64,000 nt of DNA from Xenoacremonium recifei (lineage: Eukaryota; Ascomycota; Sordariomycetes; Hypocreales; Nectriaceae). The translations under genes were made by a program, and so were the position numbers. Shown here one piece after another: positions 1 through 11,471 of the stretch. Each line of letters begins with the position of its first letter. The first letter of the stretch is position 1. The stretch is taken from positions 620,001 through 684,000 of the forward strand of contig WOFQ01000003.1 in assembly GCA_012184525.1 (NCBI GenBank), given 5' to 3'. The notes below the pieces were generated by a model. The model did not search any database. It was not told the DNA's origin and saw only the letters and a list, made by a program, of their open reading frames with translations.

Positions 1-1
1 C

Positions 2-592
2 GGGCCTCATCCCGGCACGCCCTTCCCTATTCCCAACGAGCATGTCTGGCCCGTCGACGCGCCTAAGTTTGCCCCTGACGGCATGCCCGATCAGATGACT
101 ACCTTTGCCGACGCGCAGATGACATACATCCTGCCTGGCCAGGAGCTCCCGCCGCAATGGACGGACATGGCCACTCCAGTTCAATACTCTCAGGACGAAG
201 TCATGAGCAACGTATACATGACTCCGCAGCCGCAACCACCACAGCAGCAGCAGCAGCGGCCAGCCACGCCCATCCCCTCCAAGCGGCCTGTCTCCTGGGG
301 CAAGCGACTCAGCTTGGAGAACTTGCGGCCAAAGAAGAAGACGAGCGTGTACGGCAGCCCGGCCTCAGACACCGATGCCGTACCGCCCGTACCGCCGATG
401 TACTCGGGCGAGATTCCCACGTCGGTGCCTGTCTCGGCGCATGGCTATGACCTGCCCATGCGGATGAGCAGTCACCCCGTGGGCTTCAACCAGGCGACCT
501 TCATGCAGCAGCAGCAGCAGCAACAGCAGCAGATGCAGATGCATGGCTCGCCCACGACGTTCTACCTGGACGATGCGGATATCAGGCTGTAG
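2..592 (+). CDS. Gln-rich protein, C-terminal part (partial)
   Basis: The frame is open from the left edge of the window and stops with TAG at 590-592, so only the C-terminal 196 residues are present. The visible part is hydrophilic and low in complexity: a Pro/Gln tract encoded near 230-260, a basic patch KRPVSWGKRLSLENLRPKKK encoded near 280-340, Pro- and Met-rich stretches, and a run of nine Gln encoded near 505-532. There are no membrane segments or catalytic motifs here, so this is probably a disordered tail. It could belong to a regulator or be the cytoplasmic tail of a membrane protein. I do not recognise the family, and the 5' part needed to decide lies outside the window. Confidence 0.6.
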   Translation, partial: GPHPGTPFPIPNEHVWPVDAPKFAPDGMPDQMTTFADAQMTYILPGQELPPQWTDMATPVQYSQDEVMSNVYMTPQPQPPQQQQQRPATPIPSKRPVSWGKRLSLENLRPKKKTSVYGSPASDTDAVPPVPPMYSGEIPTSVPVSAHGYDLPMRMSSHPVGFNQATFMQQQQQQQQQMQMHGSPTTFYLDDADIRL

Positions 593-1324
593 GCGCGGCC
601 TGAAGAGGGGACGTTATTCGATTCGTTGCACATATGAGCGTTGTTTATTACTTGTACTAATACGCCTGCCTGCGGGGGAAAAAACGCATGACGACGGAAA
701 AGCCGGGATACTGTCTCTCTCTCATTGATGAATTGTTTTTCTTTGTCTTTTGCTGTTGTTTCGCGGATGCCACCAACCAGTCCTAGTTAGACCTCCTCCT
801 TTTTCTATTGTTGAGATACCACGGTGTTGCGATGCTTGATTTTTTTCTTTGCTGTTAGTTTGAGTGTCAGGATGGGCGGTAGGATTTGGAGGACAATATA
901 TACCTGCCGGGAATGGGAGGCGGTGATATATATACCCAGTGTACATACATTGATGGGTAGGATACCCTGGGGACTGGATGGGGTAATAAGTAACTCAATT
1001 TTGAGCATCTTGACTCTACTTGTGAGATGGTGTGATCATGCATGTGATGATAGTGAGAGGCTTGATATATGTTCTCCAATTCTTGCGGAAACACGACCCG
1101 TAGAGTTATACGTGAGTAAGGGGAATATCTCTACTGTCCTCACAGGCCACGAAGAGAAGACTTCGTCTCAAGGGTACTCTTAAACACGTCAAGTTGAATT
1201 GAATGAGAAACAATCGTTAATTTCGTGCCTTGTCCTGCCCAAGTTGATGCCCTTCGAGATCAAGCATCATCTTAAACTCCATGCTCCAATACACTTCCGG
1301 ATCGTCCAACTTTCATCTCTACTC
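593..1324. other. Intergenic, convergent 3' ends
   Basis: Between the stop of the Gln-rich gene and the stop of the minus-strand membrane protein. It is AT-richer, with TATATA runs near 893-935, and the short ORFs on both strands have no family features. Probably 3' UTR and spacer. Confidence 0.5.
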
Positions 1325-2310
1325 TCACCGTTGATTCCCCTGATTGTCTGCCGCATATTCCACTGGCAATTCCACAGGCCTCACCTCGGACGCCAACTCA
1401 GCATGATACTCCGGCGCCGGCATCTCGAACATCGGTGGTGGTGCCGGCGGCGTCTCATGTATATTGTCTTGGTACTTGTAGAACGGCGTGGGCGCCTGCG
1501 AGGGCACCTCACTCGACCCTGCTGCCATCATCGTGGTGTTCTCCTGGGGCGAGCCCGGCATCGTCCCTGGTAACGGGGCGTGTTTGCGGCGGCGACACCA
1601 GAACCACAGACCGGATATGCCAACCAGGGCGACGCCGAGTCCAACGCCAACGCCGGCGCCAATGGCTGTCGTTTTGTTGCTACTGCCACCACTGCTGCTG
1701 GAGGCTGAAGAGCTTGCGGATGCGGATGCCGAGGCTGTGGAAGCTGATGTCGAGGAGGTGGCTGTCGAAGTCGCGAGGCTTGATGCTGTGCTCGAGGACG
1801 AGGCGGCGGCGGTGCTGGTTACTGCTTGGCCGGCAGTTGCGGTCACGTTTGCGTTCCCGATGCTGAGCTTGGTCGAGTCGGTGTTGCAGCAGTTTGTATC
1901 GGAGCAGCACCACGAGTCGGAATGCGAAGCCGTGGCATTAGCGCAGCGCATCACCCATTCTCCTCCCGCCGGATTTTCTACCCTCATATTAGCACACTCT
2001 CCCTAAGCATCAAGCGTTGGGAAGGCCTACCGCTCACGCAGAAACCACCGCACGCGCCAGCTTTCCATGTCTCGTCCGTGCAGGTCCCCCGGATGAATTG
2101 ATCTGAATGCTCCGCCCACATCTCCGGCGTTTGACACAATCCATTTGACATGCACAAGAATCCAGCTGTGCAGCACACACTATTCTCAGCATCAGGATTG
2201 CAAGCTACATCGTCGGAGAGCGTGCCATCGGGCGTGTAGCATAGTGCGTGGGCGCGCGCTGCGAGAACCACCGCAGCGAGGAACAGCCGCCGCATTCCTT
2301 GGGGCAGCAT
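1325..2310 (-). CDS. Secreted Cys-rich single-pass membrane protein (Mid2-like architecture)
   Basis: Two exons, 2031..2310 and 1325..1977, with a 53-nt intron 1978..2030 (donor GTAGGC, acceptor TAG, phase 1), give about 310 aa. Order: signal peptide (residues 1-23, MLPQGMRRLFLAAVVL...); a Cys-rich extracellular part with CCTAGFLC, the intron-spanning CGGFCVSENPAGGEW, and WCCSDTNCC; a long Ser/Thr/Ala stalk likely to be O-glycosylated; one TM helix (AIGAGVGVGLGVALVGISGLWFW); a basic stop-transfer CRRRKH; and a Pro-rich cytoplasmic tail. This plan is common in fungal cell-surface proteins and resembles Mid2/WSC-type wall sensors, but the cysteine pattern is not a WSC domain, so a sensor role is inference. 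The start could be Met1 or Met6; both leave the signal peptide intact. Confidence 0.85.
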
Positions 2311-4448
2311 CGTGGGATTGTAAGAGATCTGTATGAGGAAAGAAGAGAGAGAATCTCAGGGTGGGAAGGTTAAGACGAGAAGCGCAGTGGCGAGGTCAGC
2401 ATCCTGGCCCCTGTTGTTGCCGTGCTGGCTGGGTGGACACGGCCGGGACAGATTCTAATTATATACGACCGGATAGCCGCTGCGGAGGTCAGATTCGGCA
2501 CCTGGAGCCGTCTGGAAGGATATAAAAGGGCTCAGTCCGTCCCTGGGCCTTTCGCTGGCGTGAAACTGGAGTGTTATGTGTCTGGGGGCTGGTGCAGGCA
2601 CTTGGATCGAGGCGACCAGGACACTACCACGATAGGGTTGACTCTCGGTCCCGAGGCGAGCTTCACGGGGAGAGCAGCTTCAGCTCGCCATCGGCATTGC
2701 GAAACAAGATTTCTCGTTTGAACTTTGGCTAGTCCCTATTCTGCTGTAGCAGCCAATGGGATCATGATCCCCGAGCAGAAGTCCCATTAAGTCCCAAGAG
2801 GATATATTGATCCAAGTTCCACAATGGGCTTATTTTCTGGGTTTCTGGCCCCCTTAGAGGCCCTCTGAAAATCCTTACTCCTGTTTGCCAAGTCTGGGGC
2901 GATCCTTCGACCAGTCAATGGGCTGCGGCGCAGTGTCCTCGGTTACAGAACCCAACATGGATGTAATCGTCGAGACGGTTTGGAAGCATTGGCCCTAAGA
3001 GGAATGGGCTGAGAGAGCGACATGCCTCGATGGCTGAGTCACCCTCATAATGGTCTTGAGCTTGTATCCAAAGACGATGGGCCACCGTGAGAAGTTTATA
3101 TTTATAGTCCGCTGAAGGTCGAAGAGAACGAACATGCTTAAGCGCTTACTTGCATGTCATCTTGAAGTTGGCGAAGCTCAAAGCGGAGCCGCTTCTTCGA
3201 TTAAGGAGCAGGAAAGCAAGCTTACTTCAGCGTGCACCAGCTTCCACTCACAGAGATGCTTCTATAACCTGGATATTAACAGCCTCTAACCCGAACCCTA
3301 CCTAACCTTTCGGCAGGAAAATTGACCTCTTCTCTGTAGAGTGGTGGCTGAATTCGGCTTAGCGGTTGTCCATGTTACGATGCTATCACTCATTACTAAG
3401 GCATCGAAGAGTCGTTGAAATTAACTGACCACCTGTGACTAAAATGCGACATCTCATCGTTATTTCCTGTGCATTGCCGCGAAGGATTATACAGCCACGG
3501 ATTAGTGAACTAGCCATTACCAACAGTCAGCCCTGTGAGTCTCAGCCCCCTCCGATTTGAGCAACTAACACTGTGGCTTGAAGCAATCCATGGTAAAGCC
3601 AAGACATCGGGACGAACCGTTCCTGGAGAGCAAACCCAAACTCGTACCCAAAAGATCCAACGTCCGGGGTCACCCTCCCCAGAACTGCAAAAGTCATTTA
3701 ACCTTACGATGATCCCCGGTGCGCCTATCGCACACTCAAAAGGGGTCCTGGACCCTTTGCAACTCAGGTGCAGGGGTTTCCGCAAGATTGTTGGTCAGCA
3801 ATGCCTGTTCATCGAAAATGCCCTGTGACCAACAAGCGTCCCTACAGGGGACTTTAGCGGCGGATCTTCATCTCAAAAGTCCTGGCCCACACCCACAGCT
3901 GAAGAATTCCGTGGTTCAGGGGCTAACGGTTTTGACGTAGAGGGGAGGTGCTTATGGCGGAAGTAGTAGTTATATGTTCAAGTTAACAGTTGATCGATAG
4001 CGGTTCCGAGCGAGACAGGATGCCGATAAAGATATGTTAGCGAACATTTTCACTGTACCGGGTCACCTATGAAGGCGATAAGAGCTTTTTGAATGCTTTC
4101 TGTTTGCTTTCTTATTGTTTCGCTTCCAGGGGTAATAGATATTATATAAAGATTGTTGTAAAAACGTGCAACCCAATGCTAGGAGCCAACCGTAAAATCG
4201 CCAGATACCTGTACGCCGTCGCCGGATTGATCATACACTTTGCCCTTTATATGATTTGGGCAGCCTTTCGTTGCGCTTTGTGGGTGTCCATGCCGCTCTA
4301 GACTTTTCATTCGTGCGCTCAGTCAAATCCGTCATCATACTTTCTGTGAAATAGGGAGGTATTGTTGAGTTCTCCTTCGGAGACCATAAATAAGACACCT
4401 GTAGGCAGTTAGGAACGGTCCGTTAAACTATTGTTGAAGAGAGGTGAC
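2311..4448. other. Long intergenic region, no gene seen
   Basis: About 2.1 kb between two minus-strand genes. The right part contains the 3' flank of the arylsulfotransferase-like gene and the left part should hold the promoter of the Cys-rich membrane protein. A TATAAAAGG box lies at 2521-2529 on the plus strand, but no credible plus-strand gene follows it. ORFs of 70-99 codons here lack motifs and plausible splicing. No repeat or RNA gene was recognised. Confidence 0.5.
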
Positions 4449-6449
4449 TTACAAGGCAACGCCCAGAGTGAGACTAGCTGCAAGGTAGACTGGTCTCAAG
4501 GCAACTTCAATTGCCATATGGCAGAACTTCATGTGAGATGAAGTTGAGCCCTCGGATGAGTTGCCCACAGGCTTTTCAACGATCTCACTTCTGCGGCGAA
4601 TGAACCGCGGGGAGGCCACTGGTGGTGCTGGAGCGTCGGAAGGTGACGCCGCCGGGGTATTTTGAGGAGGAGGGGGAGGAGCGGTTGCGCTGGAGCCGAC
4701 GTCGGTGATCTGGTAGTCCACGTCGATTAGGGCACCCGTCGCAATGTTCACGACGGGAGTCGAGCCGATGATGCTGCCCTCAGCGCTGATGGCAGCAACT
4801 CGGGCAAACGCAGCTGGATGGGAAATCTCGATGGGCGTCTCGAAGCCCAGGCGCTGGATCTCGGTGGCCACCTTGTCCGCACCGTTGAGGTCCATTTCCG
4901 ATTGAGAGAGAAGCTATAAGAGTTAGTATCAGATGTCTGTAAGCCCTTTCATTCAAAACATACCAGAACCCATTTTTCCACCTTCGTCGCTCCGTTCCAG
5001 GAGACAAAGATCTGCTTTGGGGCGTCGTCAGGAGAGCCATGGGGGATGGCTGCGGAGATGTTGGGACCCCAGGTTGGCTGACCCTCCCACTCTGTCTTAG
5101 AGACACGATAGGCCAGCGAGTCGACGAATCCGTGGTCGTGCATAATAACACCGCCACGCTGAATGTCCAAGACCAATTCGTTGTCGGCAGTGTACTCAGT
5201 GTACATGGGATTCTGGCCCCAGGCAATGATAGTCCCGCCGTTAGGTAGACGGGTTACGCCGCCTCGAGACGCCGAGATGATGCCCTGCGGGTGATGCCAC
5301 TCGTTAACAACACGGACGGTGCGGGCCTCGGGATTGATCTCGAGTTCAAGACCACGGGTAGTTCGCGAATCAGGGTCAGCAAAGCCGTTCCAAAGCACCG
5401 CGTTGTCGAAGAGCGTGATGCGATTAGGGGCGATGAAGCGCGCGTGGTGCTGGTAAGCGAACATGGCGGAGCCATTCTCCGTAATGTCACGGAACTGGTT
5501 GCGACGACCGCCAAGCGTCCACTTGACATAGCCCGTCTTGCCATCGACGCAGACTAGAGAGCTGAAGTGTCGCAGACTGATGAGGTAGTCGCCATCGTAC
5601 TAACATTGTTAGCCAGAGTCTTCCACTCACTCGCTGGATCTTTTGCGAGCGAAATTTAGGAATACGAGTTTTAATTACCTTTTGCACACTGTTCATGTGG
5701 CAGTAATCGTGAGGCCCATTGCCCATGTGGAACAGACCCTCGCCGCGGTACGGCCACAGCGTCGTCTCAATGGGGTAGTGGTCGAACATGGAGAACTCGA
5801 ACATCACCTCGTTGGTCTCGGCGTCGACCTCCTGGAGGTAGCAGTCTCGCACACCGTCGCCAGTCTTGGGGCCGCCAATAGGTGTCAGATCCGTGGGCTT
5901 GTTGCGGCAGTAGATGAGCAGGATGGTGTCGTCGTCGGACAGGAAGCAATCGTGGAAGTCGGTCTTCAGGCCGGGCTCGTCGCTCTTGGGGCCAACCTCG
6001 GCGATCTTCTCGTATTTCTGGTTGAAGATGGCGCAGTTTCCGTGGACGTTGAGCATCAGCACGCGCTCGCCCTTGTACATGTAGGTCAGGGCGGCTCGGG
6101 CTGTCGAGAAGGTCTCGTCGGACCAAACCAGGCTCAGGTCCTTGGACGACATCATGCTGGGCCCGCTGCCAGTGCCGCCTATGTTTCCGGTGGTGAGGAT
6201 GTAGGGCGTCTTGTCGGTCTTTGCATAGTCGAACTTGTTGACCTGCCAGATGGGCGCCCTGATGTGTGGTGCTGAGTGAAAGCCCTGGGTAGGCTTCCGG
6301 CCGTATTTGCCATCCTGGTAGCCTTGTTGGTCGTGAATGAACGGTACGTCGGCAGCGACATGCGAAGCAGTAAAGAGAGTGTACAAGCAGAACAGCAGCA
6401 GGGCTGACATGCTTAAGGGCCGATGGGCCGTCGGCAGGAAGTTCGCCAT
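4449..6449 (-). CDS. Secreted arylsulfotransferase-family (ASST-like) protein
   Basis: Three exons, 5679..6449, 4964..5599 and 4449..4913, with introns of 79 nt (5600..5678) and 50 nt (4914..4963), all phase 0, encode about 623 aa. The N-terminus is a signal peptide (MANFLPTAHRPLSMSALLLF..., cleavage near AAD). The body matches the fungal Arylsulfotran_2 type of six-bladed propeller: YILTTGNIGGTGSG, LNVHGNCAIFNQKYE, DFHDCFLSDDDTILLIYC, GPHDYCHMNSVQ, YQHHARFIAPNRITLFDNA and HDHGFVDSLAYRV. Several conserved His residues are candidates for the sulfo-enzyme intermediate of bacterial ASSTs. A Pro/Ser-rich linker precedes a short hydrophobic C-terminus (VYLAASLTLGVAL) that looks like a GPI signal. 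In fungi the substrate of this family is not known; sulfotransfer is inferred from the family name only. Upstream, 6480-6600 is CT-rich on the coding strand, as in many fungal leaders. Confidence 0.88.
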
Positions 6450-8832
6450 GATGGTCGACTATTGCGACATCACCCGGGACAAGAAGCGAGAGTGAGAACC
6501 TGTAATGCGAAGCGAAAGCAGAGCAAGTAAGAAGCAGCAGCAGAAGAAAAGGAAAAACGAGGAGAGCACAGGCGAGCAAAGGGCCAAGACGAGGCTTGGA
6601 CAATATGAGTGAGCAGCGCAACGAACGGTATTTGATGCCCCTAGCCGTTTTTCTGAACGCCCCTCTCCCTTCAATCCAATGAAATGCAATGCGCGGCCCC
6701 TGGACCATCCATCTCACTCGCGGCTCACCCCCAGATGCTTGCTGGAGGAGCGACGAGCCGAACGGGCCAAGGCTGGCTGCCACGCAGTGAAGGTCGCTCT
6801 GGATGCCTGCCCGGGAGCTAGCTGCTCACTGTCGCGTCGCTAATTCAGGGGCCAGCGGGCCTGGGGGAGGCATCGCTGGACCTGAGCCGTTATTGCATGC
6901 GTGGCGTCTGCTCCGAAGGGACCAAACAGAGGCGTCCGGCGAATGGCCTTGGCGCATTGCTTCCGCCCGAGTGCCTGTCAAGCATGCCAGAGACGGGAGG
7001 AGGGCGTCCGGCATCCACAGCTTATCTCACACATTCCCCATGCCACTAGGCTGGAATCAGCGGGACGCGGGCAGGCCCTAGGGATCTTTGGATTCCATGT
7101 TGTGTCTGGAGGGGGATGTAGGGGGAGAATTTGGAGCGAGTGTCTGATACATGCCACCTGCCTCTTTCCCTCCAACGCTGTCCACGTGATCGAAGCCCTC
7201 GCCAGCGTCGCTCTTGCCAACACAGAATAATGGAAAGTCGCAGCATTCACAGCACTCGAGGCCCCTGAAGCAGACTCGAGCACAATGCACCCCCCTGTTT
7301 TATTTCATTTTTTCAACCCTCTAGCATTACCGGTGCTTTTGGCGTCTTGGCATGTCGTAGGGCACTCAATATTGCTTACCCAAGTGAGCGTAGTCTGGTG
7401 GGTAATATTGCCAGCCGCATCAGCTGGGACACGTGTGCATCCGCTAAGCCTAAGGGAGTGCTACTTACCCCTTTGAGTCACCATGCCACTGCTTATTCCT
7501 GTGTTTTATCCTTCTCGTATTAAATGGCGCTTAAGAATTTAAGTCTATTCTGTCCTCGCATCAGAGCCTCACGTGCCCACTCTCCCAGTTGATCATAAAG
7601 CCATGTCTTGGATTTCAACTGGCTGCGACAAATGACGCTGCCAGTATTCACCGATGGGATCGTAAGACATCGAAAATCAATCAAGTCTCGTCGAAGTTGC
7701 GCTTTGGCCCAGTTCGCCTTGGACCATGTGTAATTCTTCGATATTAAGATCCCAGTTCGCCTAAGTCGACTGGGGTTGGTCTTGGCGTAAGCCCGGCCTA
7801 TTTTCGATTCTCGAGGGCTTCGATTGTCAGTGTAACGCCTCGCGCGTTGCCTTAAAAGATTGGGCCGCATGCTGGGAAGCCCAACTTCTCGTCGGATCGT
7901 CGGTGCCTCAAGGAGCGAGGTCCCGTCCCGCGTGCCAGTCCTCAAACAGAGACCTCACCCCTTTATCTGGTCCGGACAAGAAATGTAGTATAAGACTGTC
8001 TCCGTCAGAGTCTTTCCGGCCAAGCTTTCACCCCTTTATGCGCCGCAGAGGGCGGAGAGAGACTTCCGCGACAATTACCTCCCTTGGCGCCTTCGGCTAC
8101 AACCATCGTCAGCGCCAAAAGGATGCACTTCATCCTCTCCGCTCTGCTTTCGGCCACCCGCCCGCGGGGGAAGATCCCTGAGACCATCCCATGCCTTTCG
8201 CTTCCGCCTTGCCCCGCCTCGGCCTGGTGAGCCCCTGATCCCTGGGAATTTATTTGTCGGCCATTCAGGACGGCCGGCCCGACACCCTTTTTCTTACATG
8301 GCCTGCCGAGCTCATTCGCTGATGATGATGGAGGGAGAGCCGCGCCTCATTAAAGTTGATGAGTGCTGACTGCATGAAGGAAGACCGACTACCGTCTGAC
8401 TTTTGCAGTGCACCTGCGCTAGTAAATCGACCTCATCAGACCAACACACTGGAGCCGATAAGTTTCGACTCGAGACTTTCTGATCCGAGAACACTTGAGA
8501 AATCACCATCGTTGCTTCCTTCTTCTTCTATCCTCTTGATACTCCGTAGATTTCCTTGATTTCAAGTTCTCAAAAGGCAAAATTTTGAGCAGAAATGGGT
8601 GGCAAAGTTGTCGCCCTCCTCACTGGATGGATCCAAGCGGTCTGATTTGGGGGCCATTTATGCGTGGCTGAAGTGCGCGTGAAGGGGCTGTGGTCACCCA
8701 AGCCTCAGCAGCCTTACGAGAATTACGCCTTGCGAATGCAGCCCCAACATAATCAATCCTGTCAGCATTAATCCTCATCCTGAAACTAAGCGAGTCTTTT
8801 GAGTCCTGTGCTCACGATCTACCCGCATCAGG
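6450..8832. other. Divergent intergenic region, no gene supported
   Basis: About 2.4 kb between the divergent arylsulfotransferase-like and ULD-protein genes. The first 150 bases form the CT-rich leader of the former. A minus-strand ORF at 7520-7945 (141 codons, opening with ATG) has no motif, splice partner or recognisable family and was not accepted. No repeat or RNA gene was seen. Confidence 0.45.
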
Positions 8833-10133
8833 ATGGCGTCCTTCGGCTTCTCTGTTGGCGATTTTTTGGCCTTAGGACAGCTTATTTCGCAAGTCGCTAC
8901 TGAGCTTCGCAAGGTAAGATCACGCCTATTACCGATTTTCCCGTCGCATGCTAAGAATGACCATGATCCCAGAATGGCGAAGCTGCACCCGAATACCAGC
9001 ACCTTCTGATCGAGTTGGAGGCCCTCGACCGTGCACTACATCAACTCCAAGCTCTCAAACCGGCCAAAAATGAAGTTTTCCAACTTACAGCCATCAGGGC
9101 TACCGCGGTAGCCTGTAAAATACCGTTGGAGGAGTTCCTGCAAAAAGTCTCGAAATTCGAGAAGCGCCTCGGATCATTCACCGCCAGCAGCAACAAATGG
9201 AAAGGCCTTCCGCGGCGGATGCAGTTCAGAGTCATGTTTCGAGAAGATGTCAAGGCGTTGAGATCGGTTTTGTCTGGCCATGTTGCTACCATAAATCTTC
9301 TTCTCTTGACACAGACAGTCGCGTCGATCTCAGCTGCCGAAAACGACAGAAATTGTTTCCAAACTGCGCTGAAGAAGGACATGGCAGTTGATCGAATGCT
9401 TCTCCAGAATGTTCACGCTGCTATAGAAAGCTCGCGCTCGCAACAGGAGCAGATCGAGACTCAACTGCAAGATCAAACCTCTGCCCTTGATGGGCTGGCC
9501 ATGAAAGCGGATCGAACCCTCGAACGAGTAACCAGTCAAGAAACCAGAGCACACGAGATACAACAAACAGCCATATACATCAAGCAAGAAACACAATCCA
9601 TCCTTGGCACTGTGACCTCAATACTCACCGTTATCACGTCTGGAGTCGCACGGCTCCGTGAGCTGCAGCAGAATCTGGCTACGCTGCTCCAACTTTGCGT
9701 TACATTTGCTGGGGATGTTCGCGCCACGATGGGCCGCTTGATGGAACTGTTTCTCTCCTTACAAGCAACGCTTGCGCGCATAGAGGGTCAAGTATCTCCA
9801 CGAGTTTGTCCGCAAGTAATCCGGCTCACCACCGCCCTGGGAGACACGCTAGCTTTACCGCTTCAGCTATGCCAAGAATGGTCGACTTTCAGAGATCTTA
9901 TCAAGCTTCTTTTCAGAGATAAACCTGAATATAACCGAGTTCGCAGTGGCATGTATATGATCAGCAAGGTTGACACAAGACGGCCATTGTCGAAAGGGAA
10001 ATGGGAAGATGCCGTTCGGCCAGGCGATCATTTTCACATGTTCATTTTCACATGTTCATACGAGGGGAGGTCGCTACTCATGGCGAGCTTGCCATCCTCT
10101 TCTGGCGACTCATTTGCCCGACAAATTCGTTGA
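8833..10133 (+). CDS. Fungal ULD (ubiquitin-like) domain protein with coiled-coil middle
   Basis: Exon 1, 8833..8913, and exon 2, 8973..10133, are joined over a 59-nt intron (GTAAGA..CAG, phase 0), giving 413 aa. The N-terminus, MASFGFSVGDFLALGQLISQ, is the helical segment common in large families of fungal proteins that pair it with a C-terminal ubiquitin-like ULD domain. Residues about 110-280 are helical, with an IETQLQDQTSALDGL-type coiled coil and two moderately hydrophobic helices (TVTSILTVITSGVARL; LLQLCVTFAGDVRATMG). The ULD-like part is near residues 305-385: VIRLTTALGDTLALPLQLC, YNRVRSGMYMISK, WEDAVRPGDHFHMFIF. These proteins are often linked to fungal non-self recognition or STAND proteins, but this one has no nucleotide-binding module. 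The last 28 residues are changed by a 14-nt tandem duplication. Confidence 0.8.
10029..10056 (+). repeat. 14-nt tandem duplication inside the ULD gene
   Basis: CATTTTCACATGTT occurs twice head to tail (10029-10042, 10043-10056). As 14 is not a multiple of 3, gaining or losing one copy shifts the frame: with two copies translation ends at 10133, with one copy at about 10182. Confidence 0.9.
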
Positions 10134-11471
10134 TGGCGGCAAATGGAAAGAAATACTTACGTCCCCGCCCACATCTATAGAATAACATTTCGTTCAGATG
10201 TTATTAGAAGCTGAATGGATCATTCCTACCCCCCACCCCCCCCTGGGTCTCTAGTTCCTTACACTTTCAATCCTACCTACACCTCGAAAAAGGTGCATGG
10301 GATCAAACACGTGAAAGTCCCTCGCGAGGAGGCTGCGAGAATGCCTCTCTCGGACTGGCAGACGGACGCTTTGAGTTGAACCCTGGGGCGATACGCATCT
10401 ACAATACAGAGTCGCAGCTGTGGGCATACACTAAGGACGGAAATTGAAAATACATTTATGTCTTCTAGGATAGTAACGACTTCTCTTGCGTATGTAGCTT
10501 CAATTCATATACTCACCCATTTCTATGTAAGTCCTGACTCAACCCGCATTTTCTACTCCGTACTTGGATGGCCGATATAGGTCGAGGATAGAGTCACTGA
10601 GCCGGACTTCAGTTCTATCTCCGGGGCGAATGGAATGCTGTCGCCCCCTGCCCGTTTTCCCCCGTAGTGGGCCTGGCCATGTCGGACAACTCCCGGAGGA
10701 CGAACTGCAGGAGCATAGACATCTTTTGCTCTTAATTGCCTTCTAAATATGGTTCCAAAGAGTATAATATGTCACAAGATAATACTTCAAGAGGGAGAGA
10801 TGATGGTCGATATGCATCAGGACTCCTGTTTCGGAGCTCAGTCACTGCTGACGACTCCAGACCTCCTCAACACCAACAAAAACATCCAATCCCGTTGCCC
10901 CGCACCTCAACTGCTGCAACGCTACCCCGTCTTTGTACGTGAGGGCTCTATCAAAATAAATGAAGTTGCATCCGGCTTGACCGGTGATGGCCTCTGTGTG
11001 ACTGGAGATCTTACTGTGTTGGCATTGAGTCACCCAATCAATTGCCAGCCAGAGATGGCAAGAGACAAGAAAGAAGCCATTCCCTTGGCCCAGCGTCTCC
11101 GCCAACCACACGTTCGTGCTAGTGGCGATATCGGCCATTCGCCGCGTCGCTGATTGGCTGGAGCGGGCTAGATCTGGACCTGAGATTGGCCCAGGCACTT
11201 GGCCCGTGCGCCTTCCCTCTGATCAACGTAGAAAAAAAGAGTCACCGTTGTGGGAGAAAAGGTACGTACCTCAGTCCGTGTGGGGTAGATGGCCGGCGAC
11301 CGGGGCCTGGACGATATTCTTCTTTTCTTCCCCGACACGCCCTTTGCCTTTGGCCTGGCCAGCTCGTGACTCTTTCTCCTCAATCCTCCAAACCGCCATC
11401 GCCGCCCGTCAATTCAATTGACTGATTCCCTGCGAATTGCCGCTCGAGTTAGGGCTGGTTTGTCGCCCGTA
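10134..11471. other. Intergenic region and ILV2 promoter
   Basis: The 3' flank of the ULD gene, then the ILV2 promoter. A poly-C run lies at about 10231-10243. Inverted CCAAT boxes (ATTGG) occur near 11152 and 11184. No gene was seen; ORFs such as 10749-11153 lack family features. Confidence 0.5.
11026..11038 (+). promoter_or_regulatory. Gcn4/CPC1-type site with adjacent CCAAT box
   Basis: TGAGTCA at 11026-11032 is a perfect consensus for the bZIP activator of general amino acid control (Gcn4 in yeast, CPC1/CpcA in filamentous fungi). A CCAAT box follows at 11034-11038. The pair sits about 440 bp upstream of the ILV2 start, which fits known cross-pathway control of branched-chain amino acid genes. 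Occupancy is inferred. Confidence 0.6.

Noticed and set aside
2521..2721. TATAAAAGG box with a plus-strand ORF at 2422-2721
   Set aside because: The ORF overlaps the box and starts before it, and has no protein-family features.
3286..3310. Telomere-like text (CTAACCCGAACCCTACCTAACC)
   Set aside because: Only loosely similar to TTAGGG repeats, not tandem, and surrounded by ordinary sequence.
5643..6275. 210-codon plus-strand ORF opposite the arylsulfotransferase-like gene
   Set aside because: Antisense shadow; the minus-strand product has a signal peptide, family motifs and consistent introns.
7520..7945. 141-codon minus-strand ORF in the 6.5-8.8 kb intergenic region
   Set aside because: It has an ATG start but no motif, no plausible introns and atypical composition compared with accepted genes; not enough to call a gene.
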